This document shows, one piece after another, positions 22,206-26,386 of a DNA stretch of 26,386 nucleotides. Position 1 is the stretch's first letter; every line of letters starts with the position of its first letter. The position numbers were made by a program, and so were the translations under genes. This DNA comes from SHWC01 sp945902735 (GTDB lineage Bacteria > Pseudomonadota > Alphaproteobacteria > UBA828), in contig CAMDNF010000032.1 of the NCBI GenBank assembly GCA_945902735.1, positions 1 to 26,386 on the forward strand. The letters run 5' to 3'. A model generated the notes under the pieces. That model made no database searches, was not told the origin of the DNA, and saw nothing but the letters and a program-made list of their open reading frames with translations.

Positions 22206-25200
22206 CTAGGCGGCCAGGCTTGCAATCTGTTCTAAGAGTTTTTCGATGCCGCCAACGCGCTCATTGAGCCGACTCCAATCGCGCGGCGCCACCAATTTGC
22301 TATCCGGCCTTAAGCGCAAACCATGCTCCGGCTTAGAGACATATGCGATCAGCTTTTCCGGCGCGGCGAAGCGGTCATTGCGGAAACTGAGGACGGCGCC
22401 TTTCGGACCGGCATCGACGCGCGAGATCCCAGCGCGCCGGCAAATCCGCTTGATCGCAATGATCTTGAGGAGGTGTAGCACCTCGTCGGGCGGCGGGCCG
22501 AATCGGTCGGTCAGCTCATCGAGGAAGGCGTCGATCTCGCCTCGATTCTCCAAATGCGACAGGCGGCGGTAGAGATTGAGCCGCACATCGAGGTCCGCCA
22601 CATAGGTGTCGGGGATGAGGACCGCGGCACCGAGCGCGATATGGGGCGACCAGGTGGTCTCGGGCGCCTCGGCGCCGGCCCCGCCCCGTGCGGCCCGAAC
22701 CGCCTCCTCCAGCATCTGCTGGTAGAGCTCGATCCCGACCTCCCGAATATGGCCGGATTGTTCGGCGCCCAGCAGATTGCCCGCGCCGCGAATATCAAGA
22801 TCGTGGCTCGCCAACGCGAAGCCGGCCCCCAGCGTATCCAGCCGGTGGATCACATCGAGCCGCTTCAACGCCGCCTCGGTCAGCCGATGATTGGGCTGCA
22901 AGGTGAAATACGCATAGGCGCGCACCTTTGCGCGGCCAATGCGGCCCCTCAATTGATAGAGCTGCGCCAGCCCAAACATGTCGGCTCGATGGACAATCAG
23001 CGTATTGGCGCGCGGCAGATCGAGGCCCGATTCAACGATCGCCGTCGAAACCAACACGTCAAATTCGCCGTCGTAAAAGGCCGACATGACCTTCTCGAGC
23101 GCGACCGCGCCCATTTGGCCGTGTGCCAGCCCGACCTTGACCTCAGGCACCAGCGCGCGCAGCCGCGCCGCCACATCGTCGAGATCGGCCACGCGCGGAC
23201 ACACGTAAAAGCTCTGCCCACCCCTAAAATGCTCGCGCATGATGCCCTCGCGCAGCACCACCGGATCGAACGGCAGGATGAACGTACGCACCGCCAGGCG
23301 ATCGACCGGCGGCGTCGAGATCACGCTCATGTCTCGCACGCCGCTCAAGGCAAGTTGGAGCGTGCGCGGAATGGGCGTCGCGGTCAGCGTCAAGACATGG
23401 AGATTGGCCTTGAGCTGCTTCAAGCGCTCCTTGTGCGTGACGCCGAAATGCTGCTCCTCGTCGACCACGATAAGCGCCAGACGATCGAATTGAATTCCTT
23501 GAGCGAGCAGCGCATGGGTGCCGATCACGATATCGACGGCGCCCGCGGCCAACTCACGCTTCACGATCGCCGCGTCCTTGGCCGGCACGAGCCGCGAAAG
23601 CTGCGCGATGCGGAAGGGCAGACCCTCGAAGCGTGACTTGAAGGTCGCGAAGTGCTGGCGCGCCAATAGTGTGGTCGGCGCCAACACCGCAACCTGCCGC
23701 CCGCTCGCCGCAACCACATAGGCGGCGCGCAACGCGACCTCGGTCTTGCCAAAGCCGACATCGCCGCAAATCAAGCGGTCCATCGGCCGGCCCGAGGCGA
23801 GATCAGACAAGGTATCCTCGATCGCCTTGGCCTGATCCTCGGTCTCGCTATAGGGGAAGCGCGCGGCAAAGGCGTCATAGTCGGCGTCGGCCGGATCAAA
23901 ACGATCGGACGGCCGCACCAACCGCTCGGCCGCGATCTTGATCAGCTCATTGGCCATTTCAAGAATGCGTTTTTTCAGCCGCGCCTTGCGGGCCTGCCAA
24001 TGCGCGCCGCCCAATTTATCGAGCTCAACCGGTTGATCGGCCGAGCCATAGCGCGACAGGAGCTCGATATTCTCGACCGGCAAAAAGAGCCGATCGTCGT
24101 CGCGATAATAGAGCTTCAGGCAATCATGCGGCGCGCCATCGACCGCGATGGTCTCGAGCCCCATATAGCGCCCGATGCCGTGATCTGTGTGAACGACGAG
24201 ATCACCCTCTTTGAGCTCGGTCGCATCGGCGAGAAAATGCTCGGCACGCACTTTTCGTTTGGGCGCCGCGCGGCTGAGCCGCTCGCCCAGAATATCTTGC
24301 TCCGCTAGCAAAGAGAGATCGCCCGCGACGAAACCATGTTCGATCGGCAGCACGGCGAGCCCAATTTCGCCGGCGGGACGCGCGTTGCATTCGGGCCAAT
24401 TGTCGACCGGCGTCAGCCGATCGAGCCCATGCTCGGCAAGCAAGCGACGCAACCGTTCGCGACTGCCCGCGCTAACACAGGCCACCACCACGCGCCGCCC
24501 CTCGCCGCGCTCGGTGTCGATATAACCGCGCACGACGTCGAAGAGCGCCGTTTGACCGCCCACGCGCTCGGCGGCGAAATCGCGCGCGCGGCGGCCCCAG
24601 GCCTCGATCGCGTTGATTCCATCGGCATCCGCCACGCGAAAACTCGAGAACTGACCAACAGCGCGCCCAGCCAGCGCTTTATCCCAATCCGCTTTTTCGA
24701 GAAACATCTGCGCCGGCGGTATCGGCTTATAGTCCGCCTCCATCGACGTGGCCGGCGCGCTTGCCCGTGCGTCATAAAAATCGCTAATCGCCTCAAGCCG
24801 CCGATCGCGCGCGTCATCGACCTGGTGATCGAGCGCAACCGGCGCCCCAGGCACATAGTCGAACAGCGTGTCGAGCCGTTCGTGAAACAAGGGCAGCCAA
24901 TGTTCCATACCGGCTTGATGGCGGCCCGCGCTGATCGCCTCGAACAATTGATCGTCGCCGCTGACCGCGCCGAACAACGCGCGATACCCAGCCCGAAAAC
25001 GTGTGATCGCCTCGGGCGTCAACAACACCTCGCCGATCGGCGAGAGCGTGATCGCGGTCAGGGTCGCGGCGCTTCGTTGCGTCATGGCATCGAACCGTCG
25101 GATCGCTTCGACCGTATCGCCAAATAGATCGAGCCTGACTGGTTCCTCGGCGCCCGAGGGAAAAATATCGACAATGCCGCCGCGCAACGCGTATTCGCCC

Positions 25201-25694
25201 GCCTCCATCACCGTACCGGTCGCGACATAGCCATTGACATCAAGAAAGCCAGCCAGCCGTTCACGCGCGATCGTCGCGCCAACCGCGACGGTCAACGAGG
25301 CATTGGCCAACATTGCGCGCGGCGGCACGCGTTGGAGCACCGCGTTGATCGTGGTCAGCACGATGCGCGCGCCAGCGCTTGGCGCGGGCGCCGCCAGCTG
25401 CGCCAAGGCCGCCATGCGTTGGCTGACGATATCCGGACGTGGCGAGGCGCGGTCATAGGGCAGGCAATCCCAGGCCGGCACCACAATTTGTTCGAGCGAG
25501 GGCGCGAAAAAGCGCAAGGCCTCGGCCACCCGCGACAGCCGCGCATCATCGCAGGCGATATAAAGAATCGGCGTTGGCGCGGCAAACACCGCGACCTCGG
25601 CCAGAAGGCGCGCATCGAGCCCTTCGGGCACACCGGTGATGACAGCGCGTCCGACCCGGCCGAACGGCGGGGCGAGCAAGGGGAGGTCAGCCAC
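22206..25694 (-). CDS. mfd: Transcription-repair coupling factor
   Basis: An ATP-driven translocase that removes RNA polymerase stalled at lesions and recruits UvrA. From GTG 25694 it has 1162 residues, the normal size. Order of domains: UvrB-like N-terminal part with W-D-C-L-P-Y-D-R, RNA polymerase-interacting domain at about 500-570 (H-T-D-H-G-I-G-R-Y), helicase Walker A G644-D-V-G-F-G-K-T651, D745-E-E-Q748 box, T-A-T-P-I-P-R-T, the motif VI Q-L-R-G-R-I-G-R, and the C-terminal TRCF domain. GTG 25694 has AGGG 6 nt upstream and starts just after the sdhE stop; the frame remains open further upstream inside sdhE, and that part was rejected as a shadow. It is coupled with sdhE. Confidence 0.96.
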   Translation of the reverse strand: MADLPLLAPPFGRVGRAVITGVPEGLDARLLAEVAVFAAPTPILYIACDDARLSRVAEALRFFAPSLEQIVVPAWDCLPYDRASPRPDIVSQRMAALAQLAAPAPSAGARIVLTTINAVLQRVPPRAMLANASLTVAVGATIARERLAGFLDVNGYVATGTVMEAGEYALRGGIVDIFPSGAEEPVRLDLFGDTVEAIRRFDAMTQRSAATLTAITLSPIGEVLLTPEAITRFRAGYRALFGAVSGDDQLFEAISAGRHQAGMEHWLPLFHERLDTLFDYVPGAPVALDHQVDDARDRRLEAISDFYDARASAPATSMEADYKPIPPAQMFLEKADWDKALAGRAVGQFSSFRVADADGINAIEAWGRRARDFAAERVGGQTALFDVVRGYIDTERGEGRRVVVACVSAGSRERLRRLLAEHGLDRLTPVDNWPECNARPAGEIGLAVLPIEHGFVAGDLSLLAEQDILGERLSRAAPKRKVRAEHFLADATELKEGDLVVHTDHGIGRYMGLETIAVDGAPHDCLKLYYRDDDRLFLPVENIELLSRYGSADQPVELDKLGGAHWQARKARLKKRILEMANELIKIAAERLVRPSDRFDPADADYDAFAARFPYSETEDQAKAIEDTLSDLASGRPMDRLICGDVGFGKTEVALRAAYVVAASGRQVAVLAPTTLLARQHFATFKSRFEGLPFRIAQLSRLVPAKDAAIVKRELAAGAVDIVIGTHALLAQGIQFDRLALIVVDEEQHFGVTHKERLKQLKANLHVLTLTATPIPRTLQLALSGVRDMSVISTPPVDRLAVRTFILPFDPVVLREGIMREHFRGGQSFYVCPRVADLDDVAARLRALVPEVKVGLAHGQMGAVALEKVMSAFYDGEFDVLVSTAIVESGLDLPRANTLIVHRADMFGLAQLYQLRGRIGRAKVRAYAYFTLQPNHRLTEAALKRLDVIHRLDTLGAGFALASHDLDIRGAGNLLGAEQSGHIREVGIELYQQMLEEAVRAARGGAGAEAPETTWSPHIALGAAVLIPDTYVADLDVRLNLYRRLSHLENRGEIDAFLDELTDRFGPPPDEVLHLLKIIAIKRICRRAGISRVDAGPKGAVLSFRNDRFAAPEKLIAYVSKPEHGLRLRPDSKLVAPRDWSRLNERVGGIEKLLEQIASLAA

Positions 25695-25696
25695 GA

Positions 25697-25978
25697 TCAA
25701 CCCTGATGCCGGTCGCGCACATAGGCGATCAGCGCGCTCATGGCCGGCGTGGAGAATTCCGGCGGCACCGGCGCGCGTTCGGTGATCCAATCCAGAATAT
25801 CGCGGTCATCATTGGTGGCGAGCAGCCGCTCCAGCTCGCTGACCCGCGCTTCGTCAAGCCGCTCGAGGCGCACCTCGACGAACCCGCCCAACAGGATATC
25901 GGTCTCCCGCGTGCCGGTGTGGCTCGTGCGGAAGCGAAGCCGCTGCCGGCGTGTATCGAGGTCATGCATGGTGTTCAT
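25697..25978 (-). CDS. sdhE: Succinate dehydrogenase flavinylation factor
   Basis: Small assembly factor (Sdh5/SDHAF2 family) that helps attach FAD covalently to SdhA. It has 93 residues. The family pattern R-R-x-R-L-x-F-R (10-17) and then G-T-R-E-T-D-I-L-L-G (22-31) are clear, as is the acidic D-x2-D-I-L-D-W-I segment. The conserved R-G-x-x-E motif reads T21-G22-T23-R24-E25, so its leading arginine is replaced by threonine (codon ACC). Start ATG 25978 is preferred; an ATG three codons later is possible. The ribosome site is weak. It lies between divergent recG and downstream mfd, a conserved alphaproteobacterial arrangement. Confidence 0.9.
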   Translation of the reverse strand: MNTMHDLDTRRQRLRFRTSHTGTRETDILLGGFVEVRLERLDEARVSELERLLATNDDRDILDWITERAPVPPEFSTPAMSALIAYVRDRHQG

Positions 25979-26082
25979 GGTGGGATCGCCCGGCCGGCAT
26001 CATAAGGATGCCGTCTCGCGCACGCCAGCGCCCGTTCGAGCCCCTGTTGGCAGCGGCTTGGACGGCTTGTAGGGTCGCGTCC

Positions 26083-26386
26083 ATGCGCCCCGCTTTGCTC
26101 AACCCCCTTTATGCCCCGATCACGACGCTGCCAGGCGTCGGACCGAAAGTCAGCCGACTGATCGAACGCGTGGCCGGGCCCAACGTGGTTGACCTCTTAT
26201 GGCATGTGCCGACCGGCATTATCGACCGCAGCCTCGCCCCCAAAATCGCGGTCGCGCCGATCGGCACCACGGTGACCCTCACCGTGCGTGTCGATGAACA
26301 CCAGGCGCCGCGCAATCCCCGGTTGCCCTATAAGGTTCGCTGTTCGGACGAGACCGGCTTCATCGACTTGGTCTTTTTCCGTGTGC
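26083..26386 (+). CDS. recG: ATP-dependent DNA helicase RecG, N-terminal part
   Basis: The frame from ATG 26083 stays open to the window edge, giving 101 residues. It matches the RecG start: P-L-Y-A-P-I-T-T-L-P-G-V-G-P-K (8-22), a helix-hairpin-helix-like G-V-G-P-K, then V-V-D-L-L-W-H-V-P-T-G-I-I-D-R (37-51), and the beginning of the wedge OB-fold (V-T-L-T-V-R-V). RecG reverses stalled replication forks and processes branched DNA. AGGG lies 8 nt before the start. It diverges from sdhE with 104 bp between them. The helicase motifs are outside the window. Confidence 0.93.
   Translation, partial: MRPALLNPLYAPITTLPGVGPKVSRLIERVAGPNVVDLLWHVPTGIIDRSLAPKIAVAPIGTTVTLTVRVDEHQAPRNPRLPYKVRCSDETGFIDLVFFRV

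Noticed and set aside
22554..23636. Plus-strand open frame of about 360 codons opposite mfd
   Set aside because: Shadow of mfd; no family resemblance.

Overview
The window is GC-rich, densely packed bacterial DNA. Gene content and order (rplM-rpsI-argC, recG/sdhE/mfd, a class I PHA synthase, hopanoid genes) point to an alphaproteobacterium, probably Rhodospirillales-like; the exact lineage cannot be fixed from sequence alone. I see no rRNA, tRNA, CRISPR array, transposase or prophage gene, so this looks like chromosomal backbone.

Left part (1-6252): the 5' end of a lipoprotein gene (minus) diverges from phaC. phaC converges, with a 4-bp overlap, on a minus-strand run read as rplM, rpsI, terminator, argC, gamma-carbonic anhydrase. 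A plus-strand pair follows: a crotonase-fold protein lacking both classical catalytic glutamates, and a CoA-binding protein.

Middle part (6253-9442): two PLP-dependent sulfur amino-acid enzymes, metY (plus) and a cystathionine gamma-synthase/lyase-type gene (minus), converge on an extragenic repeat. A second, REP-like hairpin array lies before metY. A 40-codon CutA-like reading frame, absent from a normal long-ORF view, sits directly in front of the minus-strand enzyme.

Core (9443-22057): an isoprenoid-to-hopanoid locus. It holds three MEP-pathway enzymes (dxs, dxr, ispH), the squalene-forming prenyltransferases hpnC and hpnD, squalene-hopene cyclase (shc), and the side-chain genes hpnH, hpnG and hpnA. 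hpnE, needed to finish squalene in the HpnCDE route, is not in the window. Within the locus lie a cytidylyltransferase-like gene and a CDP-alcohol phosphotransferase gene, divergent from each other. The phosphotransferase gene is translationally coupled to hpnA. Together they look like a CDP-activated head-group module, and this is the most interesting unexplained part of the window.

Right part (22206-26386): mfd and sdhE (minus) diverge from the truncated 5' end of recG (plus), so DNA repair genes flank the hopanoid block.
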